NCBI GenBank assembly: GCA_030765045.1
Contig: CM060964.1
Coordinates: 149,555,205 to 149,619,204 of the forward strand
Reading direction: 5' to 3'
Source: Tenodera sinensis
Taxonomy: Eukaryota > Arthropoda > Insecta > Mantodea > Mantidae
Length of the DNA: 64,000 nt
This document shows positions 54,600 to 64,000 of the stretch, in pieces. The notes under the pieces are model-generated. The model saw nothing but the letters and a program-made list of their open reading frames with translations. It was not told where the DNA came from and ran no database searches. Each line of letters opens with the position of its first letter. Within the stretch, counting starts at the first letter, position 1. The position numbers were made by a program, and so were the translations under genes.

Positions 54600-56130
54600 T
54601 GAGTGAGTGAGTGTGTGAGTTAGTGAGTGAGTGGCTGAGTGGGTGGGTGAGTGAGTGAGTGAGTGAGTGGGTGGGTGAGTGAGTGGGTGCGTGGGTGGGT
54701 GGGTGAGTGAGTGGGTGAGTGAGTGACTGGGCGAGTGGGTGGGCGAGTGAGTGGGTGGGTGAGTGAGTGAGTGAGTGGGTGAGCGAGTGAGTGAGTGGGT
54801 GGGTGAGAGGGTGGGTGAGTGAGTGAGTGGGTGGGTGAGAGGGTGGGTGAGTGAGTGAGTGGGTGGGTGAGCGAGTGGGTGCGTGGGTGGGTGGGTGAGC
54901 GAGTGGGTGCGTGGGTGGGTGGGTGGGTGAGTGAGTGAGTGGGTGAGTGAGTGACTGGGCGAGTGGGTGGGTGAGTGAGTGAGTGAGTGAGTGAGTGAGT
55001 GAGTGAGTGAGTGGGTGGGTGAGTGAGTGGGTGCGTGGGTGGGTGGGTGGGTGGGTGAGTGAGTGAGTGAGTGGGTGAGTGAGTGAGTGGGCGAGTGGAT
55101 GTGTGAGTGAGTGAGTGAGTGGGTGAGTGAGTGGGTGGGTGAGTGAGTGGGTGAGTGGGTGGGTGGGTGGGTGGGTGACTGGGCGAGTGGGTGAGTGAGT
55201 GAGTGAGTGAGTGAGTGGGTGAGTGAGTGAGTGAGTGAGTGAGTGAGTGGGTGGGTGAGTGAGTGGGTGCGTGGGTGGGTGGGTGACTGGGCGAGTGGGT
55301 GAGTGAGTGAGTGAGTGAGTGAGTGGGTGGGTGGGTGAGTGAGTGGGTGCGTGGGTGGGTGGGTGAGTGAGTGACTGGGCGAGTGTGTGGGTGAGTGAGT
55401 GAGTGAGTGAGTGGGTGAGTGGGTGAGTGGGTGAGTGAGTGAGTGGGTGGGTGGGTGAGCGAGTGAGTGAGTGGGTGGGTGGGTGAGCGAGTGGGTGGGT
55501 GGGTGAGCGAGTGAGTGAGTGGGTGGGTGGGTGAGCGAGTGAGAGGGTGAGTGAGTGGGTGAGTGAGCGAGTGGGTGAGTAAGTGAGTGAGTGGGTGAGC
55601 GAGTGACTGGGCGAGTGGGTGGGTGGGTGAGCGAGTGAGCGAGTGAGTGAGTGGGTGGGTGAGTGGGTGAGTGAGTGAGTGGGAGAGTGGGTGAGTGAGT
55701 GAGTGAGTGAGTGAGTGAGTGAGTGGGTGGGTGGGTGAGTGAGTGGGCGAGTGGGTGAGTGAGTGAGTGAGTGGGCGAGTGGGTGGGTGAGTGAGTGAGT
55801 GAGTGAGTGATTGGGTGGGTGAGAGAGTGGGTGGGCGAGTGAGTGAGTGGGTGGGCGAGTGGGTAAGTGGGTGGGTGAGTGAGTGAGTGAGTGGGTGAGT
55901 GAGTGGGCGAGTGGGTGAGTGAGTGAGTGGGTGGGTGAGTGAGTGAATGGGTGTGTGAGTGAGAGAGTGAGTGAGTGAGTGAGTGAGTGAGTGAGTGAGT
56001 GAGTGGGTGGGTGGGTGAGTGAGTGGGTGAGTGGGTGGGTGGGTGGGTGAGTGAGTGAGTGGGCGAGTGGGTGAGTGAGTGAGTGAGTGAGTGAGTGAGT
56101 GAGTGAGTGAGTGAGTGAGTGAGTGAGGGA
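54600..56130. repeat. (GTGA/GTGG)n minisatellite, 1.5 kb
   Basis: Period-4 array of GAGT and GGGT units with occasional GCGT and ACTGGGCGA variants. Longer phrases such as GAGTGACTGGGCGAGTGGGTG recur, showing secondary duplication. G-rich and almost C-free on the plus strand. Confidence 0.97.
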
Positions 56131-56639
56131 GGGAGGGAGGCAGTAAGTAGGGTTTAAGGGCTCATCGACAGCTAGGTCATTAGGGCCTGTGATTTACCTG
56201 TTCACTGCGTATTTTTAATACCTACCACAAAATATATCATGAGTTTCGTTAAGGGAACCGGCAATCACTCGACCGTTTTCATTATAACGACTTTCTAAGA
56301 TTAAAGTTAAACCAGTTCGCTTTTTACGAGACATTATGAAAAGTCTTGGAACATAAAAGTAAACGAGTAATAGGAACAGTTGAAAACATCATTATAACAA
56401 CCAACAAATTGGAGTGCAAATTAAACCTAAGATGAAACAGTTTTACGTATTTGGTTGAATGGTATTTCCTCGAAGTTCGATAAGCTGGTGGACAGCTCTA
56501 GAAACATACATTGAATTGCCTTCTTACAGATTTTTATATTTATAATTGAATGTAACCAAAAAATTCATAGTTATATCTCGCGAAAGCCACATTCAAATGT
56601 TTCCATCGTGGTGCGTTTGTGGTGAAAGGAGAAACTAAA
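56131..56639. other. Non-coding stretch, nothing recognised
   Basis: AT-rich sequence between two simple-sequence arrays; no frame, no inverted repeat seen. Confidence 0.5.
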
Positions 56640-56932
56640 GAAAGGAAGGAAGGAAGGAGGGAGGGAGGGAAAGAAGGAAGGGTGGAGGTAGGGAAGGAAG
56701 GAAGGAGGGGGGTAGGGAGGTAGGGAAGGGAGGGAGGGAGGGAAGGAAGGAAGGAGGGAGGGAGGAAAGGAAGGAAGGAGGGAAGGAAGGAGAGAGGGAA
56801 GGAAGGGAGGGAAGGAAGGAGGGAGGGAAGGAAGGAGGGAAAGAAGGAGGGAGGGAGGGAAGGAAGGGAGGGAGTGAAGGAAGGAGGTAGGGAGGGAAGG
56901 AAGGAGGGAGGGAAGGAAGGAAGAAAGAAATA
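56640..56932. repeat. (GGAA/GGGA)n purine tract
   Basis: AAGGAAGGAGGGAGGG-type repeats, nearly pure purine on the plus strand. Minus-strand frames rich in Ser, Pro, Leu and Phe are artefacts. Confidence 0.97.
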
Positions 56933-57054
56933 AAGAAAGAATAACGATTCCAATTAATAAAGGTACAAGAAGTTGAAACTTGAAAGTAATAAAAAGCAAT
57001 ATCTGGGAGACAGTAAACTCCAGGAAGAAAATTAACATGAAATGAATTTTTATT

Positions 57055-57565
57055 TTGTTACAAGATCCACATTTTTTGTAGAGTAAGATTTGTTCTATCT
57101 CTTACGGTTTAGCAGTTATGCAAATGTTATCAAAATAAAGAGGACTCCATAGGATATTGCCAGAAAATTGAAAATATACAGTTCATTTGCCACAAAAATA
57201 TCATAAACGTATGGCATTTTAATCAGAATAGTTAAATCATTTTTAAGAAAGTCAAAAATTTTGGAAAAGGGACATTCATGTAAAGCGTAGTTTGGGCTGG
57301 AAAAATTTTCTTCAAACCCTCGTGTCGTATCTTTGAAAGATATTGATCTTAAATACCAACTTTGGTTTTTAACCGACTTTTCGTTTTTGAGTTACGCTGT
57401 TCACAACCAGGCATCCCCTCCCCCCCTCCACACACACACACTTACTCGCCTTTTTCTAAACATGCCTTATTTTGGATTTGAAAGCCTCAAAACATATTTC
57501 CCATGAAATTTTTATATTGAAATTTTGAGTTGAAACAAAATGTGTCCAGCTGAAGTTCATTGCTA
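57055..57565 (-). repeat. Dispersed repeat X, minus-strand copy
   Basis: Well-preserved copy: TATCTCTTACGGTTTAGCAGTTATGCA, TTCATTTGCCACAAAAATATCATAAACG, TTGGTTTTTAACCGACTTTTCGTTTTTGAGTTACGCTGTTC, then a C-run/CACACA tract at the microsatellite position, CCTTTTTCTAAACATGCC and AAAACATATTTCCCATGAAATTT. Confidence 0.85.
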
Positions 57566-58616
57566 TACCAAAATTTAGGCCCTTGTTTATTGCAACTACA
57601 AACTTGTATATCTATGTATTTATAGCAACAAGCTCAAGCACAGGGGATGTTTTTCACACTGTTGCAGACCTGTTGTTGCCCATGGTTGCCTGTTGTACTA
57701 CCGAGGAGTAAGGTGAGGAGAAGCACCCCTCGGCTGGATATGGCACCTCGTGCTTTCTCTGCGATGGATCAAGCTGGGTTCGACACACCAGCCCGTAAGG
57801 GTGTCTAGAGGACTAGCTAATGCCGGTTAGGCTCATGCTTGATGATGAGAGACCGGCTAGCACAGTGATCTGCTGAGCTCGAGCACCATCCGGGATCGTC
57901 ACACAACCGAGAATAGACTTCGCCGGATGGAGGGATGGAGGAGAGAAATAGCGTGGTCTGGATAGGTCGTTGCGTTAGAAAAACATGAATTTGGGGCTGG
58001 AAATTACTCGCGCCAACGGTAACCCGTGCGTGGGCCGTACGAGGTGAGGAGCCAGTTGAGACTTCCTGCTGCTAGTCCCCTCTATTTCAGTTCGCAATCG
58101 TTGCGTTATGGTCCGGCTGCCTCTTGCGAGATAACGGCTGCGCTATCTTTAGTTTATAGAACTCAACTGTGTGCATTAGCGCTGCCGTGGCGCGCGCTTG
58201 AACTATTTACATGTGTGTTCTATTAGCGCTGTGTTATCGCTTGTCACAAAATTGTCCTCGTGTTGTGAACTTATTTATTTGTAGGGGAGTTGCCACTACA
58301 AGCGTCCCCCCAGTTCCCCAAGCGGGAATATGGCCTTGGCGTCTTCTACGTCGTTGCCTGTCTCTTCTTGATGTTCGGTAGGCTACGAGCCCTGGGGTAT
58401 TCCGGGTTGTATGGCGAGTCATTCTCCTTCCCGGGCAGGATCTGTTATCGCCGTGGTCTGCGAGGCGGAAAGTCTATTAGAATTAACTGCCACGTCTCCC
58501 AAGTCGTCTTGCCCACTTCCAGCCATTCCATCCGTGGTGGTAGCTCATAGAAGTGGTGTATCTCCTTGAGCCATTTATCCCTCTGTGGCCATGGTGGAGT
58601 GTCGAGTGTTTTTTTC
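57566..58616. other. Moderately GC-rich stretch, possibly LINE 5' region
   Basis: Lies upstream of the Jockey LINE coding part and on the same side. Frames of up to 140 codons on either strand show nothing recognisable. It may include the 5' UTR or a deleted ORF1 of the Jockey element, but no CCHC motif is visible. Confidence 0.35.
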
Positions 58617-60860
58617 CTGACATAGAAATAAATTCGCCACTATCACACAACGAAGCAATTGAAAAATTAGAACTCGCAATGAAACTCGCGACAACAAACT
58701 GTGTCCTACTAAGATACAGGCCAACAATCAACACACGATATCCAACGGACATTAAACTCTTGCACCAAAACCGCAATCGGTTACGCCGCAAGTGGCAAAG
58801 GACTAAAATCCAATCCACCGGCAAGGGTACCTGAATGCGATGAGCCCAGTGACGGCCCATACTAGGGAATTCGTGGGGAACGAATGGAACCAAACTTTGG
58901 AAAACCTCAATCCCCAATCCAACTCGGTCTGGCGAATAGTCAAATGTTTAACGCGTGCAAACACGGTAATTCCACCTCTAGTAAATATGTTGTTGTTAGC
59001 TAATGCTGGATTTCTGACAATGAAGTCATTAATCCTCTTGCTCTCCAATATTTGTCACTGATGGATGGGGCACTAGAAGTGGCCGGGCATATTTGAAGGT
59101 GGTCTCGATCCATTTCCTCTTGCAGATCACATAGAGGACGGAGTGGAGAAGAATATATCCCAATTCTGTTTAAATGTTTTGCTAGACAATCATGTCCTGT
59201 AATCAACCTGAAGGTTGCAACTCCTGTTTTTCGAGGATACTCAGGAATTACTGTTTATATTTACTCTAGTAAATATAAATTCCAGCACTATCGCTGAACT
59301 CCCTCAGGCCAAAGTAGAGGTCTTTGCGTCAACAGTAGAAGAAGTATTCAAACCAAATCCTCCACTGGGACAAGCAAACGAAGAAGAAGACATTCTAAAT
59401 ATTGAACACGAGGTCAATAAACCGACTAACCGTCAATGATACTACTCGACCACGCACCAAAACGTTGGCGAGATAAGTTGGATAATTAGACACTTGCCCA
59501 ATAGAAAGGCCCCGGGGTTGAGCAAAATACCAAATGCGGTACTAAAAGATCTTCCACAAGCAGCGCTTAGGCTGCTAGCAAAAATTTTCAACTATACTCT
59601 CGATAAAGGTAGCTTCCCACCACAATGGAAAGAGGCAAAGATCGCCATGCTTCCGAAGCCAAAGAAAAATCTCTCGTTACCTGCCAACTACAGGCCAATT
59701 AGCCTATCAAACACAATAGGTAAGGTACTTGAGAAAATAATCCTCAAAGGAATAAACGCCCACATCGTTAAACACAATATACTAATTGCTGAACAGTTCG
59801 GATTTAGATCGCAACATTCCACTACACTTCAACTACTACGACTAACAGAACATATTACCAAAGGTCACAATAGCAATAAATCAACTGGCGGCATCTTCCT
59901 AGATATTGAGCGCGCTTTCGATAAAGTTTGGCATGCGGGCCTACTCCATAAACTAAAAACTTACAATTTCTCCTATTCAATGATTGCGCTAATCAAAGAT
60001 TATATAAGCACACGGCGCTTCCGGGTGGTAGTGGAGGACTGCCCCTCCACTCGAAGGCCCATTAGGGCAGGAGTCCCACAAGGAAGTTTAATAGGGCCGA
60101 CGCTATTTAAACTATATGTCAACGATATGACAGAATTTAGGTGTACTAATAAATACATATAGGTATGCTGATGATACAGCCTTAGTAACGGAATCCACGC
60201 AACCACGGATCATCCACCTGCGCTTGCAGAACGCTCTAAATGAGCTGGAGCCGTGGTTCTCAAAGCGGAGAATCAAAGTAAACACCGCTAAGTGCCAATC
60301 AACCATATTCACTAAACGCATACAGCACAGGCTCCCCAGGCATTCACAACCACCTCTGATATACAGAGGCGAGCAAATTGAATGGAAAGGCTAAGTCACC
60401 TAGTTAGGTGTTACCATGGACCAAAGTCTGACCTGGAAAAAGCATATGGACACCATTAGGGCAAAGGCCAACGGCCAATTAAATAAACTCTACCCTATGA
60501 TAAACAAAAACAGCCAATTACAACTAAATGTAGGCCTTACGCTATACAAAACTCTGATAAGGCCCATCCTAACATACGCGGCCCCCGTTTGGGGCTATGC
60601 CGCCAAAACACATATTAATAAGCTGCAAACGCTCCAAAACAGAATAGTTAGGGTAACAGCAAAGCTCCCACAAGTACCCCCGGCTTACCTTCTACACAAC
60701 GAGCTTAAGCTACACTCCATTGAACAGTGCATTCAAGCGCAAAGTGCGAACTTATACGACAAGAAAGATAAACACCACAACCACCTCATTGGAGAACTAG
60801 GCCCGTATAACCTCGAGCGAGACCTCTCTCGCTGTTCGATAGAACAATTGTCCTGAAGGA
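58617..60860 (+). pseudogene. Jockey-type LINE ORF2 (linker and reverse transcriptase)
   Basis: Begins in the endonuclease-RT linker (INSPLSHNEAIEKLELAM at about 58628; LRRKWQRTK near 58790), interrupted at 58989-59263 by another LINE piece, and resuming in frame. RT: LPNRKAPGLSKIPNAVLKDLP (about 59490), KIAMLPKPKK, YRPISLSNTIGKVLEKI (about 59690-59740), FLDIERAFDKVW (about 59896-59931), RAGVPQGSLIGPTLF (about 60066-60110). After a frameshift near 60160 the intact catalytic box YADDTAL follows (about 60164-60184). The thumb has LGVTMDQSLTWKKHMD (about 60404) and LTYAAPVWG. The frame ends at 60856. Stops near 60390 and the frameshift make it inactive. Endonuclease and ORF1 are not recognised. 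Jockey assignment rests on the RT motifs and is fairly firm. Confidence 0.85.
58989..59263 (-). mobile_element. 5'-truncated LINE insertion (RNase H C-terminus) with 13-bp target duplication
   Basis: 275 bases flanked by CTCTAGTAAATAT at 58976-58988 and 59264-59276. On the minus strand it encodes the tail of an RNase H-bearing LINE: ITGHDCLAKHLNRIGIYSSPL at about 59205-59140, then C-x2... and HLQIC residues, DKYWRARGLM, and a stop at about 59000. It finishes in a GCTAACAACAACA tail. It has the opposite orientation to the host Jockey element. Typical 5' truncation. This protein tail is not from the I-like family at 9583 (different knuckle sequence); the family is undetermined. Confidence 0.88.
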
Positions 60861-61130
60861 ACCAGAAATAAACACCCAACAATACCTAGACGCGTTAGTG
60901 CAAAGATAAAACACCCAAATTACACAGCCATGGCATGTTCATTCCTTTCCTTCTACCAGAGGCACTTGGAAGTCCTTGCTCATTGTAGTCAAGGCGGATC
61001 TCACACGGAGGGGACGGTCTAAGTGCAGCTGCGCTCCGATTGGGCAGACGGCTTAGGCGGAACCCGACTCTGACTAACAGCAATTACCACGGACATACTC
61101 TCTCATGGAGTCTCCCGCCACTACCTGTAA
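60861..61130. other. Probable 3' flank/UTR of the Jockey copy
   Basis: No frame of interest and no poly(A) tail recognised. It leads into the tandem repeat. Confidence 0.4.
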
Positions 61131-61139
61131 ATAGCTTAA

Positions 61140-61490
61140 GTTAACTCAATGACTTTGCTCCTTATTTCAGGACTGCACTAGCGCATTCACTGCGAAAATC
61201 TTCTATCAGATAAATAACCACTGACTTTGTTCCTAATTTCAGGAATGTATTAGTACATCAACTGCATGGAGTGGCGTCAGACCTCACGGGGCCTGCGTAA
61301 ACCAACAAATCGTCTGCCAGATGAATAACCACTGACTTTGTTCCTAATTTCAGGAATGCATAAACGCATCAACTGCATGAACCAACGAAAATTTCTATCA
61401 AATTTCTATCAGACTAATAACCACTGACTCTGTTCCTAATTTCAGGAATGAATAAGCACATCAGCTACATGGAGTGACGTCGGATCTCAC
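61140..61490. repeat. Imperfect tandem repeat with a CTGACTTTGTTCCTAATTTCAGGAATG core
   Basis: The core recurs at about 61151 (diverged), 61214, 61324 and 61416, spacing roughly 63-111 bases. GGAGTGGCGTCAGACCTCACGGGGCCTG-like blocks recur at 61267 and 61471 as well. A related TTTATTCCAGGACCAC occurs at 61531. It lies on the 3' side of the gypsy element and may belong to its untranslated region or LTR. Confidence 0.75.
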
Positions 61491-61779
61491 GGGGCCTGAT
61501 TAAACCAGATCTCTCACTTTAACTTGTACTTTTATTCCAGGACCACTTCAAGACGTCTCCGTCCGGAGACACAATTAACCTAATATCTCCTCACTAAATT
61601 CACAAGGGCGTGTCCAGGGCCTCGGCATTGTTCACGTCCTGGCGATCTGTCACCTGGCTTAGGCCCCTGTGGCCGGCCAACAAACCCACACCCTCAATCC
61701 ACAAGTGCATTAGCGGTACTGTCGGATTTCCACTCCTGAATTCGCCGGTGGAGGTTTTTTTAGTCAGTAGTACCTTCGG
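61491..61779. other. Probable gypsy 3' region or LTR, unproven
   Basis: Downstream (leftward) of the gypsy integrase on the minus strand. A frame at 61818-61600 runs on from it without known motifs. I could not find paired LTRs because the other end is outside the window. Confidence 0.35.
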
Positions 61780-64000
61780 GTGAGGCCCACAGTCTCCCTC
61801 TGTGCCATCCCAGCACACGGGGCTCCGTAAATGGATTTTTCCTCCACTTGAAAAAAAAGGCCGAGTGTCGCCTTGAGTGTCCCTTATATAGGCCTCTTTC
61901 CTGGCGTGGTGGGCAGATTTTTTCGTGGGCGTAGCTATTGCTGCGCCATCTGTGGAGCGCTAGTGAAAGCTGGTGACCGTGTAATTTATGTGCCGTCCTT
62001 CGCAGCGCTGTGTGCCGTCCGTGAGTCTGTGTGCCGATTTGCATCGCTCTATGGATACTTTTGCCGTGCTGCACATATTTGAGGCGGACCTCTACTGTCT
62101 TTCTGGCGTTGTGAGCAACTGGAACAGGTCCGCAGTATGGTGGGATGAGTTTGTATCTTCCTGTCTCCTCTCGCAGATATATGTGTGTAATGGTCTGGAG
62201 GTCCGCCTGAAGGTAGCTCCGCCTACACTCTTGTAGTCGGGTCTGGGTTTTCTTTGTGAAGGTTTCCGGGTTCACTGTTGTGGGGACGAAGATGTCCATG
62301 GGCAGGCGGATGGGTTGCTGCAATACCCTTTCTGCGGCACACTGGCTATCATAATTTCTGACTGCACTGCGTAGTCAAAACAGGATTAGAGGTAGGTTGA
62401 CAGCCCATCTGGTCGGAATGTGTACCGCTGTTAATACTGCTTCCAAGCATTGGTACTGTCGTTCTAGCTTCCCGTTTGAATGGGGATGATACATGTTGGT
62501 GTTCAACAGTATGGTGAGTTCGTTAAATAACTCGGCCTCAAATTGACGTCCCTGGTCTTGGTCAGTCTGGCTCGCGGCACGCCGGTACCGGCTTATCAAG
62601 TGGTGCACGAATTTGTTGGTTATGGTGGCAGCATCAATTAGCTTGAGGGGAATGCATTCTGGCCAACTGGTTGCCCTGTCGATCATGGTTTAAGCTGAGA
62701 GTGTGGCCGTTTGAAGGAAGTAGGAAACCGACGATATCCAGCTGCACATGCTCGAATTTTCCTCCCGGGGGAAAAGATTGTACTGGTGCTTTTAGCTATT
62801 TGGTACTGCTGTAGGCTCTGGCCCACTTTGTTATGTCGGCCCTCATGGATGGGCAAAAGTATCCGGTGTTGATAAGCTTGCGTGTCGCACGGATACTTGG
62901 ATGGTTTATGCCGTGCAGTTTCTGAAAGATGGCCAATCTGCATTTGCTGGGGCGAAGGGTCGGTTGCTGCCTATGCTAGTGTCGCAGGAGAGGACAACGT
63001 CGGTGTCTGCTATAAGGACCTGCAGTAAGTTCTAATATGTGGAGCTGTATATTGGCAGTTCCGTGTATGTAGCCTGCGCTTGGGCTTGGAATTCGGCTGC
63101 GGTACAGTCGAGTGTGTCTATGCGCAACAGGGTGTCCGCTACCGCGTCTTTGTGTCTCCCTCGCAGTACCGGATGTCGGTGGTGAACTGTGCTATGAATC
63201 CTAGCTGACGGACTCTGCTGGGTGTGCTGATCTTAGAGTTCTGTGTAATCGTGGGTGCTGGTGTTTTGGGGTTGCTAAGGATGGTGAAGTGTGTTCCTTC
63301 TACATGGTCCCGGAAATGTTTGATGTCCTCGTAGATATCCAGCAGTTCATGGCCGAAGATAGAATAAGTTCTCTGAGCAAGACTGAGGGTCTTGGAGAAG
63401 AATCCTGGAGTTTGTAGACTTCCCCATTATTGTTACTGCAAGAAGGCGCCGATGTCGGTGTCGCTAGCGTCCGTAGATAAATATAACGGCACGTTTCCTA
63501 ATGGGTGTGACAGCAGAGCTGCGTTTGCAGAGCTTGCTTGGTGCTGTTGAAGGCGTTGCTGAGCACCTCTGTCCATTGTGTAGGTGTTTTGTGCTTTTTT
63601 TCTGTTATGGAGTAAGGCATTCAAGGGCTGTTCCATAGTGGCTACCTGTGGAATGTGTCTACGGTAGAAGTTGGCCATTCCGAGGAACTGGCATAGCTCC
63701 ATAGTGCTCTTTGGTAGTGGGAACTTCGGGATGGCATTGGCTTCAGTTGGGAGTGGTCGGGTGCCTTGGCTGGATAACAGGTGTCACAAGAACTATACTT
63801 CTGGTTGTCCGAGGTGACATTTGGCAATATCAAGTTGGAGACCATATTCCGCAAATCTCTGGAGGACTATGCGTAGGTGTTCCTAGTGTTGCTGTAGTGT
63901 CTGAGATTCCACCAAAACGTAATATAGATAGCAAAAGGTGAATGGTAGGTCCCATAGGAGATGGTCCATGAACCGCTGGTATATTTGTGCGGCATTCCCA
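61780..64000 (-). pseudogene. Ty3/gypsy pol: RT - RNase H - integrase, runs off the right edge
   Basis: Order from the right edge leftward: RT with QRFMDHLLWD and a catalytic box reading YLYY (about 63935; usual YLDD, both aspartates lost), RFAEYGLQLDIAKCHLG (about 63860-63810), and FLGMANFYRRHIPQV (about 63690-63640). RNase H has LSTDASDTDIGAFLQ (about 63480), then FFSKTLSLAQRTYS and HELLDIY. The integrase zinc part (HGINHPS..., about 62910) lacks clear cysteines. The catalytic core has LDIVGFL (about 62730), DQGRQFEAELF (about 62555) and NGKLERQYQ (about 62480), so the D-D-E residues are present. The C-terminal domain is YKLIPPYCGP (about 62160). Frame breaks occur every few hundred bases; dead. 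Gag, protease and LTRs lie outside or are unrecognised. Confidence 0.85.

Noticed and set aside
56540..57038. Ser-Pro-Leu-Phe-rich minus-strand frames resembling membrane proteins
   Set aside because: Purine-tract artefact; flanking repeat X shows this is not a gene.
58234..58917. Arg-rich and other frames upstream of and across the Jockey linker
   Set aside because: They lie opposite recognisable Jockey coding sequence or in stretches with no similarity; no motif supports them.

Overview
The window looks like gene-poor, repeat-dominated nuclear DNA of an arthropod, probably an insect with a large genome. The pointers are the mix of element families, degenerate CCTAA-type (TTAGG-like) repeats and tRNA-derived SINEs. 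This is inferred from element types only: I recognise no host gene, no rRNA, no functional tRNA gene, and no bacterial operon, CRISPR array or defence locus. Almost every recognisable coding stretch is a decayed transposable element.

Layout. 0.1-0.8 kb: Ty3/gypsy RT-RNase H remnant (minus). 1.4-3.5 kb: truncated copy of an RNase H-bearing non-LTR element (I-like LINE), ending at a repeat that carries (GT)56. 3.7-5.2 kb: 5' part of a CR1-like LINE with a PHD finger; a matching 3' RT fragment lies at 17.1-17.85 kb. 6.6-16.4 kb: one Polinton/Maverick-type family-B DNA polymerase gene (minus), split into three blocks by a 1.03-kb inverted-repeat element (7462-8491) and a nearly complete 5.7-kb I-like LINE (9583-15296). 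18.0-32.6 kb: satellite block, about 10 kb of degenerate GGATG-type satellite that contains a third, inverted I-like LINE copy, a detached LINE 5' end and six same-oriented SINE bodies lacking their tRNA heads. 32.6-36.3 kb: three EN/RT LINE fragments in both orientations. 36.8-38.1 kb: Penelope-like GIY-YIG remnant and a mariner-type transposase remnant. 38.2-42.5 kb: three tRNA-derived SINEs and the C-terminus of an R2-like LINE with a restriction-like endonuclease.

45.1-57.6 kb is microsatellite and minisatellite DNA plus several copies of an unnamed dispersed repeat. One copy is interrupted by a 4.8-kb hAT-type element (49667-54442) that itself contains a 2.3-kb near-perfect palindrome. 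58.6-60.9 kb is a Jockey LINE carrying a 275-bp inverted insertion of another LINE with a 13-bp target duplication. 61.8-64 kb is the pol region of a second Ty3/gypsy element (minus) that runs off the right edge.

The coding pieces do not work together as a pathway; what links them is insertion order. Nested insertions can be ordered because reading frames resume across them (DNA polymerase B, Jockey) or because an uninterrupted paralogous site is present in the window (hAT). The most unusual structures are the satellite with embedded head-less SINE modules, the palindrome inside the hAT element, and the repeat family in which a (GT)n tract at one homologous position varies from a few to 56 units.
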